A stretch of 64,000 nucleotides of DNA from Cliona cf. orientalis (taxonomy: Eukaryota; Porifera; Demospongiae; Clionaida; Clionaidae): NCBI GenBank assembly GCA_963930775.1, contig OZ005689.1:23062058-23126057 (forward strand), given 5' to 3'. Shown piece after piece: positions 1-12,115 of this stretch (positions are counted from its first letter, which is position 1; each line of letters starts with the position of its first letter). The position numbers and the translations under genes were made by a program. Under the pieces are notes generated by a model. That model worked only from the letters and a program-made list of their open reading frames with translations, was not told the origin of the DNA and made no database searches.

Positions 1-850
1 TCACTCACACACAGAACGACTACCGTAACCCTCGTGCATGCGCCGAGGGTTAAACATTATTATCAGGACTACTATTTGAACAGAAGTTTCACTCTGAATA
101 GTATACTATTAGTAGCTAATTATTCAATTGAGCTCATTGAAGAGAATAGTACCTAATCACACACGTGTAGTGATCACGTAGAGCAGGCATGGTATGTTAA
201 GTTCAACCCAGTTCTTCGTATTAATATTGTTGTTAATGAATACAATTGAAATAATGGCCTCAAATTTTGTAAAGATGGACAGCCACTGTTAACTTCACCT
301 TTGCTTGAGCGCATGCATAGCTTCCAATATTATGTATTATTATTATTGACGGAAGCATCTCTACAAAATTTGTACCTGCACCTTCTCATGTACCCGCAAT
401 CAGTTATAGAGCAACTGCGTGTGACGTCATCACTATATCATCACCCATATAAACCAATGTAAATTTTTATGTAAATTCACTTCCGCATGGCAAGCAAGAC
501 TCGCGTACAAATGTGTGCCATACTCGAGCCACAGTTACAGTTCTTCTGAAATTGCTATACATATGGATGCCTTTCCACTTGGTTTATATTACTGCTATGC
601 TAGTTGTGAAAGAATTCGAAGATAGCCCTACAAAGTGAGCGATTCAGTTTGAATTTGCCATACGGAAGTGAATATCATTGCAGTCGCTCTATAGACATAC
701 AAGCACCACCCACTTTGGCATAGCTGCCATAGTAATTTCGGTTTCAAGATAACTAGTGACTGCATCTGATGCAGCTGCTATAATATACTACAATCAAAAA
801 TATTACGATCATGCATTCTACTGTAGTCACATTCATCTTTTTTTCTACAG
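1..850. other. Non-coding stretch with repeat fragment at left edge
   Basis: No convincing exon is visible. The first ~55 bases contain a short repeat with a GCATGCGCC core followed by GGGTTAA. It recurs at about 39127-39175 and in looser form near 1910, 3345 and 22565, so it is probably the end of a dispersed element. If the BEN-like gene that follows has the same exon plan as its minus-strand paralogue, its first two exons should lie here or off the window, but I could not find them. Confidence 0.4.
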
Positions 851-1573
851 CCATCGTGAAATCTAAGAAGCACAAGAGTGCATCGCATGAAAGTAAGTCA
901 TCCTAACTAGCTAGTTAATGAGAGATAGCTATTAAATGTTTGTAGCATTTGAGTTTGATGGCACCATATAGCAGCTTTATTCTGGGTTAAGTAGTGATCC
1001 ACAAACCTCACCTGCCAGATATACCGTATCCTCATGAAAGAGGGCTCACTACGGAATATTGGCCCACTCCACACTTTGGGCTCAATTTCCTGCTTAGGTC
1101 TAATATTTACTTGACTATAATATTATGGGCCCATGTGTAGCTGCCCTTGAAAACGTAGCTGATTTATGACTAAACTTTGAATAGTCTATATAAGATCGAT
1201 AAGAAACCTGCCAAACAGCCATAAAACTAAGCCTAGCTAGCTTTATGCCATGTTTCAGTGCAAATGAATGATTGTGTATGGCTAGTGATCATAACCACAC
1301 CGCTGCTGTCAATGATACACAGTGAAATATTGGCCTGATAGCCGGCTGCCTTCGCTCTTGATTGGCCATGGTAACCATGCTTGAATAAGTTGAATAAGGT
1401 TGAAATCAATAGTGGTGTCATTCGAATTATGAAGATAGCGTGGGTAACTTACTTGGGCACTCTTTTGCTTCTGAACCTCCAATATCGGCCCACCCCCCAG
1501 TCTTGGCCCAATGTAAGGTGCACCGCCCATGGGCCCTCTTTCGCTAGGGTACCGTATGTACGTAAACATGCTA

Positions 1574-1757
1574 CCGTAGATCTGGAAATTTTCGTGTAAA
1601 GAAACTTTTGTATGATAAATTTTCGTGTAAAAAATTTCTCGTAGGAACGACCCCTTACCGCATTAGCGTTAATAGTGCATGCTAATTTTCTTAAGATTAA
1701 TTTTCGTAGCCACCGACTACAAAAATATTTTTACAACAAAAATTTCCAGGTTTATGG
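1574..1757. repeat. Short TA-flanked inverted-repeat element (mariner-like MITE)
   Basis: Imperfect ends: CCGTAGATCTGGAAATTTT on the left is mirrored by AAAATTTCCAGGTTTATGG on the right. It is flanked by TA on both sides and shares internal sequence (a TACCGCATT..CGTTAAT core) with the cleaner copy at 18095-18280. TA flanks and about 185 bp length fit a Tc1/mariner-derived MITE. Confidence 0.5.
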
Positions 1758-3659
1758 TATATGCTCCCAGATGGTGATTACCTATACCTGACTAAAATTA
1801 TTCTGACCCCTTTTTAGTGCATGTCTACTATTAATTTGGAGTGCTACTACTAATCGAGGGTAGCTATTATTAATTTTGGAGTACAGTAGTAAACACCTCT
1901 CATTATCCCATGTGCATGCATAGGGGTAAAGCAATCAGTTTGTCTGTCAATGTCGTTGGCACGAAAATCGCCAGATCTCGCGTTCTAGGCATCTGTGCAT
2001 GCTATATATAAGCACAACCAATTGGTAGATATCGGTAAAAAACTGATTTGTACGCACTTCGAATTGCTCAAAAAGGCTTACTAGTGCTACAAATCGTGCA
2101 TTTCCTGTTCAGTATGTCTATGGTTTATCGACCACACCCATTCTTTTAGCTGATGTGACTGCGCATGCTCAAGCTCGATGTTAGAAAGGGTCATCATAAT
2201 ATAGCTATGCCGCAGAGTGTTGCAATCAGTGTCTATAGAGCGTGTGGGATATGTGCTCTACAGAGTTCTATAGTTAATGTATGTGATCGACTAGTATTTC
2301 AGGACTGCTTTTTATAGTTGAGATGTGATTGATAACTAAGCAGCAGGTCATGCTTTTGCCTCGAACTAACGATCATGAAAGTCATGGCTTGCGATTGTGT
2401 GACCACAACCACGTAAATAAAGCGAATACATGTAAATACCGGGGAAAAATTTTTAGTCTTGGCTTTATGTAGAACTCGATATATATTCCCACTTAATGAT
2501 ATTGCATGTAAAGTATGGTTATGGGTTATGGCTGGTAATAATAGTTATTGACATAATATTTGCCTCAGTACATGTGGTGGGCATGCTGTATGGTGGATAA
2601 TTTTCAGGGGTGCTAATTTTCGTGGAAAGTCAGAGAATTAAGGCTCTCAGAACTTAATTTGATGGTTTTAAATTTTGTGACAGCAATCCAGTCCAGGGGC
2701 ATGGCGCTACACTAACAATGATGTAATAATTGATACATGCGCTCGATCTCACTCGTGCTCTTTGTTTATACTAAGCTACGAATAGTACATCTGCAAAGGG
2801 GACTTGGACAACAAGCATGAGAGAGAATAGTTTAATTTGTGTGAAAGATGCCATGAGCTGGATAGCAACTACTATTACATGCTAACACTGAGAATAGTTG
2901 GCCACGTAAGTAACGAAAATTATCCGCCATACGGCAATAATTCTGTGTATGCAACTCTACAGTAGGGGTGAGTACATTCAGTTCCGAGCATTCGAGAAGC
3001 CATGAGTGACGGCTTAACCAACCCTTGTACGGACTCGATAATGTAGCAGACATTGAAAGAAAGCTGTATTTTTTGTATCTTGTCGATTGTCAGATATGTT
3101 TCGCTTGAGTAGTTTGATTTGAGTAGTTTGATTTGAGCAATCACCTCAAGCAAAAAGCTGTTGGCTTAAGTTGGCTTCCAGCGAGCAGCCAAGTAGAGCC
3201 ACCTATAGCGATCGCAGAAGCCAGCACAGCAGGCAACTAAGGCTGTCTTAGTATGCACTGTGCTTACTACAAACATTTCTCATCTGCCAAAAGAACTCTT
3301 GTCACCCCTTTGTCTGTACCATGCAGCTACTGTTTTAATTACCCTGAGCGCATGCGCAAGGGGTAAAGTAATCGGTTGTGTCGTTGCTGTCGTCTGTCGT
3401 TGTCATCATGAGCACAAAAATCGCCATATGTCGAGATACAGGCATCTAAGTGACTCGTAAGTGCAATGAATCGATTGAATTCGGCGAAAAACTAGCTTCA
3501 GTGTGTGTCAAATCGATGGATATGGTCCATGGGCGTCACAAATAGTGCCTTTTTGTTGGCTAACGTAGCCACGCCTATTGACAGTGCCTGTAACGACGCA
3601 AATGCGATCCCGACCCGTTCGCGATACGCTGGTACATACGCCGCCGCGATCGCTGGACG

Positions 3660-3860
3660 ATATGGATGGGAGGTCAGGGGATGGGTTACGAATGGTTAGC
3701 AGGGTTAGTGTGGGAGGGGCTGAGAGGTCTGGGGATGGGTTGCGAATGGTTAGCATGGTTAGTCTCTAGGGTTTGCGTATACGTGGACTGGAGGGGCTGG
3801 GAGGTCTGGGGCTGGGTTGTGAATGGTTAGCAGGGTTAGTGTGGGAGGGGCTAGGTTGTG
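3660..3860. repeat. G-rich minisatellite, about three units
   Basis: Units of the type GGGAGGTCTGGGGATGGG followed by GAATGGTTAGCAGGGTTAGT recur near 3668, 3721 and 3806, with an irregular interruption between the second and third. Overlapping open frames on both strands here are by-products of the repeat. Confidence 0.6.
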
Positions 3861-4589
3861 TAGGGTTTGTCTGTAAAGTAGTTGAAATAACGGTTGTCAG
3901 CAGCAACAACAATGGTGGCGGAGTGCTGGAGCTCTCATGTATGGGACAGAATGGAGCGGGTTCGAATATTGCCGTACACTTTGACTTTTTTTCTTTTTTT
4001 TCCCTGTCGAATTTTTCTAAGTGTTGAAAGATCGCATTTGCGTCGTAACAGTGCCTACTCAATGCATGATGCATGCCCATTGTGTTTTCTGCTCATGTGC
4101 ATAACTAAGTAGCCAAGAATATGATTGGTAAAGATCGTCGAAATTAACAATGCTCGTGAAATCTATAGTCCATCCGCATCCGCTGACAGCATAAACTCAG
4201 TGTGCTTCGCGCACATTAATCCTCTCATAAACTTGGCAATTAACTGTATTCCTGAGATGAGTACAGAAAGTTTCCCTCCTCAAACTCATCTATTTGGCTC
4301 GAATAGGTAGAGTTCATAAACATGCACTGCTTGTAAGCTCTTAATATTTGCTCTTTGATTGCGTATACCATAATTCAGCATGGAATAATAATATTGCTTG
4401 AGCTTTGCCTAATATTTATAATTATATTGAGGACATTCCATCCACGTGCGCATTCTAATTCCCATTTATAGAATAATATAATATGCACGCATGAATAGTG
4501 AACTGTGCAACCTGGGTGTATCTTCATGCTAAGAGACTTGAATTAAATTAGTCTCAGCATATTACAGGAGTGTGTGTATGTGAATGTGT

Positions 4590-4673
4590 CGGTTAACACA
4601 CTAGTAGCAGTAACTGTTACATACCTGCAGGTATGTAACAATTACTGCTATATTCAATGATAGTGTGTTAATC
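4590..4673. repeat. Small foldback (inverted repeat)
   Basis: GGTTAACACACTA at the left end is mirrored by TAGTGTGTTAATC at the right. The inner arms AGCAGTAACTGTTACATACC and GGTATGTAACAATTACTGCT meet at CTGCAG. It could fold into a long hairpin and is probably a tiny MITE inside the intron of BEN-like gene 1. Confidence 0.6.
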
Positions 4674-5493
4674 AGCTGGTAGCTAAAATAAGCATGGTGT
4701 TGGAAAAAAATCAACTGTGAGAACTTAGTATGACAGTATACTGTACTATCCCATTATTATAGATTGTGAAAGAATGTTTCAGGAATTGAAGAATGAAATG
4801 AAAGCCATCCGGGACGATATTAATGCTATCAAGAGTTCGAAACCACCAGTTGCACAGTCGGAAATCGATGACATTGAGAGTCTATTTTCTAGCTTGGACA
4901 ACAGCCATTTGTCCAGCAGCGCTAGCCCATTCATCCAGCTGCAGCAACCTGGTATGCTGTCACCACCAGGCCCATCAGCTTCTGCTACCGCTCCACTATT
5001 TCGGCCAAGAGCCAACAGCTTGCCTCCGATCTACTTGGAGCCATACCTCGACCAAAATTTACCAGCATCTAAGGCACAACAGTTAAGACTCCAGTCTACT
5101 GGTACATCACAGCCATTTCTGGTAACGCCTGTCAGTGAATGTCAAGGAGTATCACCATCAATAGTACCTGGCCATGGATCCCAACCGCAATCCTCAGGTG
5201 TCCAGGTACCAACATCACCACTCCTGTCTCCCCCATGCCAATCCCAGCCAACCTTTAGCATGGGACAGCCAACCTTTAGCATGGGATCACTGGCACTGAT
5301 CGCTATTCGGGCATCATCACAGATCCGAGCACAATACAAGCAGCCATTATCCATCCCTAGCTACTTGCCGATAAAAACAGCCGAGGAGATAGTAGCAAGA
5401 TACCCCAACTATCTCAATGAAGATAACATCGGACGGCTGGCTACTAAATTGGCTCGCTTTACTTATTTGGGTTTGGGTTTGGGTTTGGTAACG

Positions 5494-5968
5494 AGTGCTC
5501 AACATTATAATATAATAATAATAATATTTACAGAGAAAAGTGTATTATTATGATGCACATGTGTACCAATAATAGTTGTACAACATTCTATCTCAATAAT
5601 TATTATTTGCTCAGAGCGGTAGAAATAACAGTGGGTATGCAATTCATGAAAATACTGTATAGCGGGAAAACTTTTGAGGGAGAAAATTCTTGTGGAACAG
5701 TAAATAGGATGGAGTATTTTGTTGAATGTTAAACTGATTGCATGAATAGGTATGGCATGCCTAAAAAAACTTTCGCGGGTGGTTGTAAAATCACAAAATT
5801 TCAGGAGGTTTCTCCCTTGTAAGTCCATTTGGGTAGGTAGGTAGGTGTGGCGTTTAACATTGAAAAAGTGGAATAGCCTGCATGGGGACGAGGCTACGTA
5901 AGTTTCCCACTATATGGCAACTTGTAACAATGCTGGGGAGATATTGTAGGGAGTACAAAATACCCTTC
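5494..5968. other. Stretch between BEN-like gene 1 and the gypsy element
   Basis: No exon of the missing BEN-like C-terminus is found here. Ending at about 5896 there is GGGGACGAGGCTA, which matches the outer end of the 6-kb DUF6589/RecQ element (32487-38563) in inverted form and may be an orphan terminus of a related element. No long terminal repeat of the gypsy element was recognised. Confidence 0.4.
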
Positions 5969-8200
5969 TTACTCCACACTGTTTAAGTACGATGTGGTAT
6001 CTAAATATGGAGGAGCGGTAGGCGTCTGGCTGTCCCTGGTATCAGCGGGGTGTGCAATCGGTGGTGGTGGAGTGACGTCAATTTCCACACCAGTCTTGGC
6101 CGGAGTCACGGGAGGTGTGGTGTCCTTCTCTGGAGAATGGGGAGGTATAGGAGATGGATCATTGAGCGACTGGGGTGGTGTGGTGGTGTCATCGGGGGGT
6201 GGAGTTGTATCAGATGGATTAGGGGTTAATTTCGGCGATGTGGTTGTGTCATCTTCGCAGGGTGAGGGTGGAGGGAGATGAGCAATGTCCTCGATAATGG
6301 ATCTTCGTTTGACTGGTTGGTATACAGGAGTGTATTTTCTCAAAAACTTTATATTCCGGAGTGTTTGTCTGCCTGATCCATCCACTTTGACGAGGTGTTG
6401 GTGGAACTGCCGTACTTCGATGACGATGCCAGTGCGATCCCATTTGTTTGGGTAAGGGCCAGTTTGGTTTTGGATCCTAACCCTGTCACCTACTTTCAGT
6501 GGTGTTAGTGGTTTTGTGTGTTCACTCCACTTTTCCTGGTGAAGCATGTGGCGGTGTCTTAATGCCTGTTCTCTTAGAGTTAGGGATTCGCTCCAGGTTG
6601 GATGTGGGTGATATTTTCCGGGCAGTGTTGGAATCAGGTCTCTAGTAGGTCTTCCAAAAACACATATGGCTGGTGAGAGCTTAGTAGTTGGGTCTGGGGT
6701 ATTCCTATATTGGAGAATTGCTTTTTGGAATGCATCAATGTTAATTTCACCATCTTTTCCCACATTGCCAGTAATCAATCTCTTGATGGTTTTGACACCT
6801 ACTTCAGCTCTGCAATTGCTGTGAGGGAAGGCCACAGAGCTAAGGCGGTGGTGGATCCCCCAATTGTGCAGAAATTGCCTGGTGGTGTGGGCGACAAATT
6901 CAGGGCCACCATCGGATGCGAGTTCGTCTGGTATGCCATAGGTGGCAAAGGTGTGTCTGAGGATGGCGACTAATCCTTGGGCTCCATCCTTAGCTCTCTC
7001 AACTATAGGCCAGTTTGAGTATCGATCAATGATAACGAGGTAATTGCGGCCTTGATAGTGAAAGTAGTCTGCACATATGCACTGGAATGGATATTCTGGT
7101 AAGGTGGGGGGTGTAGGTGGTAGTGCTGCTTGTGATGGGGCCATTCTATTGCATTGTGAGCAGTTAGCTCTTGTGGCTTGGATATCGTTTGTAATGCCAG
7201 GCCAGAAAATTGATGTTTCCGCCTTCGATATCATGGCTGATACGCCCTGGTGAGCGGCGTGAAGGGCAGACAGGCATGAAGGTCGTAGGGAAGGTGGGAT
7301 GATAATTCTATCTTTATAAATTACGACACCGTCAGTGCTGTAGAGATGTTTCCTGAACTGGTGGAATTCTCTGATCGGCAGTGGTACTTGATGTTTTTGT
7401 TCGGGGATGCCATCCTCAATGGTAGATAGAAGGAGCATGTTTTCATTCGACGACGTGGCTGTTTGGACCTGCTCCCAAGTGACTGAATGTGTAGAGTGTA
7501 AGGAAGCAGAGGGTGATTCCTGTAGCTGTGTTTCCATGTGAATGCTCAATAGTTGGTCATCAGTGCAGACGCCAGCCATGAGCTGGGTAGGAATATGGAC
7601 AGGAGGAGCAGTAGCAGTAGTAGTATCATTCCGGATGCTGTGTATATCGTCGTGAAGTACCATTCTGGGTGGATTGTGGTCACCTGTGGGGTGTCTTGAG
7701 AGGGTATCAGGTGTCTTGTTCTTGACCCCAGGAATGTGAATCATTTTGAAGCGGTATCTGAGGGTTTTTTCCTTCAGGTTCCTCAGCCTAGTGTTGCTGA
7801 TGTGATCCAGAGACCTGTCACCAAATATCTTCAGGAGTGGTCTGTGATCTACGGCGATGGTAAGATTTTGGCATCCTAGGACGAAATGTCTCGCTTTGTC
7901 GAGGGTGTCTGCCACTGCCAATGCTTCACCTTCAATAGGAGCATATCTGGATTCAGCGGCGTGTGTGAATCTGCTCCCCACTAGGGTTATCTTCCAGCCA
8001 TGTTTGCAGCAGAAGAGGTCCTTGGAGGGGCAGGAGCAGTGTTTCTGGAACAGCCAATATCCGATGCCATGTTTGGACCAGTCGGTAGCTAAGCAAGTAG
8101 GCTTGGATTTGTCGAAGATTTTGACTCCGTTGCAGATTTCGTCGATAATAGTTAGTTTTGATTTTTCAAATGCTTCTTGTAGCGTGTCATCCCAGTGGAA
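5969..8200 (-). pseudogene. Gypsy RNase H-integrase part
   Basis: This is the open frame following the 8191-8212 duplication. It has RNase H signatures (LATDWSKHGIGYWL, ESRYAPIEGEALAV, TIAVDHRPLL), then an integrase with an HHCC-type zinc region (HAAHQG, CSQC), catalytic core acids in CADYF, SDGGPEF and RAEVGVK, and a C-terminal GPYPNKWDRTG module typical of gypsy integrases. A proline/threonine-rich tail of about 110 residues follows, to the stop at 5969. The ATG-initiated frame from 8368 begins with out-of-frame residues, and true homology starts only near 8200, consistent with it being the back half of a Pol polyprotein. No other stop is seen inside. Confidence 0.85.
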
Positions 8201-8212
8201 CCCCAGTGGAAC
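8191..8212. repeat. 11-bp tandem duplication that breaks gypsy Pol
   Basis: CCCAGTGGAAC occurs twice head to tail. Eleven is not a multiple of three, and the RT frame and the RNase H frame change over exactly here. It is either replication slippage after insertion or an assembly artefact. Confidence 0.8.
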
Positions 8213-10717
8213 TTGTTGCTGGGTTTGAGCAGGTCTCGGAATGGTAGCATTACATCGGTCATACTGAATGCGTATGATACCTGGTTCACAAGGCCAAACC
8301 AGGATCTCACGTCTGTTAGGTTCTGTGGAGTGGGGAAGCCAGCGATGGCCCTGATGTATTTCTCGCACGGTCTCACAGTGTCATTGGTGATTTCGAAACC
8401 TGCGAATTCAACATCATCCTGAGCGAATCTGAATTTGTCGGGGTTGAGGGTGATTCCGTGTCTCCCACAAATGTCTAACCAGTTGGCTGCTTGAAAGAAG
8501 CTTTCCTCAATTGTGTCAGACCACAGAAGGGCGTCATCCACACACTTGGTTTTGTTTGGAATGGATGAAATAATTTCATCGTATCTTCTGGTGTATCCAT
8601 CACCTGAGGGTATGTAGCCTTGTGGGGCTGTGCAATATCTGTAGCGACCCCATGGGGTGATGAAAGTGGTGAAGTGTCTGTCATCAGGGTGGAGGGGTAC
8701 ACTATGGTAACCATTCCATGCGTCGAATACGGTTTTCTTCTTCCCTTGGGGGACTGATCGTGCCTGATGGAATGGCGACTGTGTGTGATGCGTTTCCCTG
8801 GTGGCATGGGTGTTCAGTGGTTGGAAATCGATTGTCCTTCTGGGTGTGCCATTCTTCTTGGCGCATATGACCATTCGATGACACCATGTGACTGGTTCAC
8901 CAACCGGTACGGGTTCAAGTACACCCAGTCTCACATCTCTGTCTAGGCCTGCTTTGACCTCGTCCTGCCAGTGGAGGGGTACTGGGATAGGCGAGTGGTG
9001 GGCTGTGGGGGTTGCTTGTGGATCAATCATTAGTCGCATTTGGGGACCATCCATGAGAGGGAGGGTCTGATGCTCGCATGTGTTGAAGGTACTGGAGCTG
9101 TAATAGTCCAGGAGATACTGCTGGAGTTTATCCCTGTAGGCCTCTGTGGCTGGGTATGGCAGGGAGGTAGGAAGTGGTGGTGGCTTTGTTCGTTTAGGGC
9201 AGTGGCATTCCTGCTGTGGGGTGGTGGTGTTGGTACAGCCAATCAAGTGATGGAGACTAGTTTCTCCAGCTTCGTTCACTGTAGGGAATTGCTGTGAAAT
9301 GATCCCCAAGTCAGTGCATGCCTCCCTACTGAGGAACAACTCGTCAGTGTGGTTGGTCACATACACCATCTGTCTGGTGGACTTCTCTTCCCCCATGCTA
9401 TCTTTCCCTGATAATCTCAATATTGTGGCGCCCAGTATGTTGATATCATGGTTTTCTGCTGCGTGCATCTTGAGGTTGACCGGGATGAGGTCCCTAGTGG
9501 ATAGGCCAAGTTTCTTAACGATCTTAAAGCCTGCCAAGCAACTTTGGCAGCCTGTATCAGCCATAGCGCTGACAAATGATTGCTTTTGTGGTACTTCAAG
9601 GGAGAATCCAAAGTGGTTGTAGTCTTCCTTCTCAATGCTCATCTTCAACCTGACGTACGGTTGAGATTTGGATCGTCTCCTTAGCCATTCCTCTGTGGTT
9701 TGATCAAAGATATGGTGGTCGAGAGTGGCATGCTTTGCACTGTCCGTTGACGTAACCTGGCATAGTGTGTCGAATACAGCATCTTCCCGTCCAGTGTTTT
9801 TTGTCGATTTCGCACCAGTCTTTCTCCTGCATACCTGCTCAAAATGGTGATCTCTGCCACAATGGTTACATTTAGTGCCGAAGGCTGGGCACTCAGCTCT
9901 TCTGATTCTCGTCGGGGGATTTTTCCCGTGTCCTTTGGTCCCGCAATATGTGCAGGTATCTTGATCCTTAGGTGATGAGGCCCTTGCCGACGCTTTCTTC
10001 TGCCTCCTGTACGAACTGCCAGCCACTGCATCTGTTGCTTGTGGCAGTAGTAAGCGGGACGCTGATCGTTTCCCCGCCTCTTTTGCTTCGACAAATTTAA
10101 GGGCCTGCTCTAATGTCATATCCTGATTTTTGTCCCCCAACAAGTCCATTTGTATCTCGGTATCTTCCAAGCCCCGGCAAAGCACATCCCTAAGTATGGC
10201 TTCGGTGTAGTCCACTTCGGCGCCACACCCGGCACACTCTTGTACATACTTGCAAACGCTCGCCTGTCCCTTTAATCTGGCTCCAAAAGCACGTATTGGC
10301 TCATCTCGGTCTTGTCTCATATTGTGTAGGGTCACCCTTGCTACCATTGTGTTCTCTTCTCTCACGGCTAACCTTCTCATGGCAGTGAATACCTCATCTT
10401 CGGTCATTTCGGCAAGAGTGCCCCCAGCATTTCTGGTGAGGTCTTTGCGGAGCTGGTCGTCACAACATTCCAATAATTGGAGGACCCTGTCGGTTCCCTC
10501 CAGTTTGGTCGCTTTCACGTAGTCGCTCCATCTTGATTTGAAATATTGCCAGTCCTCGGTTGTGCCAGCGGACGATATGCTTCACCTTCTCGACTCTTGC
10601 TGCTTGTGTTGACCCATGGCTGGTTGCATGGGCTGTGATGAGTGCAGCAGCGATCACCGGTTCCACGTCAGGCGTTTCATACTCGCAGCCTTCTATCGGG
10701 CATCGGACGGCGGGCAT
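8200..10717 (-). pseudogene. Gypsy Gag-protease-reverse transcriptase part (frame broken)
   Basis: The likely start is the ATG at 10717, giving an N-terminal C2H2-like finger (CPIEGCEYE followed by HATSH). The frame then slips near 10580 into the main open frame, which ends at 8152. That frame has a Gag body, Cys/His knuckles around residue 190 (CTYCGTKGHG) and 220 (CNHCGRDHHFEQVC), a protease motif ADTGCQSC near residue 320, and the RT palm with FDAWNGYHS and the catalytic CVDDALLW (about 8530-8550). RT copies the element RNA into DNA; Gag packages it. The second position of the usual YxDD or FxDD is occupied by C-V. The frame is lost again at an 11-bp tandem duplication, so Pol is not continuous. 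Confidence 0.85.
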
Positions 10718-10745
10718 CTTTAGACCGCGTGGTGGTGCTCCTTAA

Positions 10746-12115
10746 TTAGAAGGTCCCTTCTCTGCCGTCGTTCTCCGTTCGATGGTCGGCTTTTAGTCCT
10801 TCTTGTTGGCAGCCCACATCTACTGAGTTGTATTTGTCATAAATAATAAGAAATAACTCTATTTGTTCATGTCTTTCATACTCGATCAAAATTAGATAGT
10901 CGCACGAATCAATGACAAATACAACTGAATAAATGTGGTAATGATCGTCAGTTAACTATGTATCAATAATTAATGTTCAATGTTCTCTAGTATCTGCAAT
11001 TTCACGCTCCAACATAGTGACTGTGTTGGGGTCAAATTAAACCCATGATTGCACACAAGTCACAAGGAATGTTAACATCAGTTCTCTGGACTTAAAGTAA
11101 GGTGGGAGAGGAAGGACCTAGCTAGGGAGAGTAATAGTAACAAGAGGGGGAAAAGAGGAATAAAGCTAAGGTAACATAATTATAAGAGGTGAATAGACAA
11201 TAGGATAAGAGAAGTATAACGTAAATATGCTCAACAGCTGTAGCACTTGTCAATTGAGTTGCAGAAACAAAAATGGGTATAAAAAATAATTTTATGATCA
11301 AAGAGGGACGAGAATGTTGAATAGAGAAGAATAAAGAACTAAGAGGTACAGGGAGGGAAAACTGAGTAACTCCAACAGCAGTATCTCAGTGCAGTACTTG
11401 AATTTGGAAGCCAGCTGCAAGGATAAAATATGGGGAAACAAAATGTCATGAGGAAGAGGAGAGAGTAAGATTAAACCCAAACTCAGACTATGCAGCAGAC
11501 TGCGACAGTTGTAATTGCGCTTGGCTAGGCTAGGTTGACAGTTGTCTTGAAGAATTACATGTGTGCAACTAGATTGAATACATAAGATCAAATTTGCGTG
11601 TGTGATCACAATTAGCACGCATAAGCACATGCACTTGAGCAAAAAGGGTGTGGTCATGTGTAATATTCATTGCGTTTCTTTTTCCCGTGATTCTTTTGAT
11701 TGAGTGGTGTATACTATATTATTATAGCACTTAAATTTTGTGGGACTTAATTTTCGCTGTTTTCGTGGATACAATGGCTTCCACGAAAATTATTCAACAA
11801 AAATTTGCTTATGAGCCATTGATCTCTTATACAAGTCATACATTTCCTGACTCCTCTACAATAGCTGATACTGTGCACATTGCATGGACACATACTATGT
11901 CATGAGCTTCCTGCCAACCACAACGCTAAGTAATGCTCATCACAACCCACACTCTGCATATTGCTAGTGAAGTTATAAAAATTCATAATTCTTGCTCTTC
12001 AGACAAACAATCATACAGTTATATTATAATATACATTATCTTACATTTGGCCACGTGGGATGATCTACTATACTATATCAGTATCATAGAGTTAGCTACA
12101 GTGTATTATTAGACT
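10746..12115. other. Non-coding stretch between gypsy element and BEN-like gene 2
   Basis: No exon is seen. Two arms, 10812-10840 and 10912-10938, form an inverted repeat sharing ATGACAAATACAACT and flank about 70 bp. This may be an element end. Around 11730-11810 a short palindromic AATTTTCGTGG-type segment resembles the dispersed MITEs at 1574 and 18095. Confidence 0.4.

Larger units (their letters stand above)
893..4762. other. Long intron of BEN-like gene 1, filled with repeats
   Basis: No coding signal is visible. It contains a TA-flanked inverted-repeat element (1574-1757), a G-rich minisatellite (3660-3860) and a foldback (4590-4673). A segment at about 1475-1560 recurs diverged at 24762-24825 (both contain GTAAGGTGCACC), marking an interspersed repeat. 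The short open frames here are in repeats and show no domain. Confidence 0.45.
851..5493 (+). pseudogene. BEN-like protein gene 1, truncated (two visible exons)
   Basis: Two exons are supported. The exon at 851-892 (42 nt, acceptor TTCTACAG, donor GTAAGT) encodes a lysine-rich IVKSKKHKSASHE stretch. The exon from 4763 (acceptor TTATTATAG) encodes a coiled-coil-like start (FQELKNEMKAIRDDINAIK), an acidic DDIESLFSSLD motif, a Ser/Pro/Gln-rich linker and the beginning of a C-terminal domain (PIKTAEEIVARYP, then IGRLATKLARF). The same order is found in the minus-strand gene at 17360-12116, and the 42-nt exon has identical length and phase in both, so they are paralogues. Here the C-terminal domain stops after about 30 residues in a TTTGGG repeat (5464-5490) and the remaining ~75 residues of the paralogue are missing. 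A gypsy element begins 475 bp downstream. A donor inside the repeat with a lost last exon is possible. The BEN assignment is by pattern only; nuclear DNA or chromatin binding would be the family role. Confidence 0.55.
5969..10745 (-). mobile_element. Ty3/gypsy-type retrotransposon, internal region, decayed
   Basis: Domain order on the minus strand is Gag with zinc fingers, aspartic protease, reverse transcriptase, RNase H, integrase and a GPY/F-type tail. This is the Ty3/gypsy order; copia-type elements have integrase before RT. The variant CVDD at the RT active site resembles K02A2.6-like gypsy elements of invertebrates, from memory. The reading frame breaks at about 10580 and at 8191-8212. 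I could not find matching long terminal repeats: the right flank has a short inverted repeat (10812-10840 with 10912-10938) and the left flank has none. The copy is therefore not autonomous as read here. Confidence 0.85.

Noticed and set aside
3508..4080. Overlapping open frames on both strands around the G-rich minisatellite
   Set aside because: Low-complexity translation of a repeat, with coding-like length on both strands at once.
5464..5490. Interstitial telomere repeat (TTTGGG)n
   Set aside because: Only about four units, not the metazoan TTAGGG; better read as a microsatellite at the broken exon end.
5994..6281. Plus-strand glycine/valine-rich open frame
   Set aside because: Antisense shadow of the proline/threonine-rich tail of the gypsy integrase.
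10746..11300. 5' long terminal repeat of the gypsy element
   Set aside because: No matching copy on the other side; only a short inverted, not direct, repeat was found.
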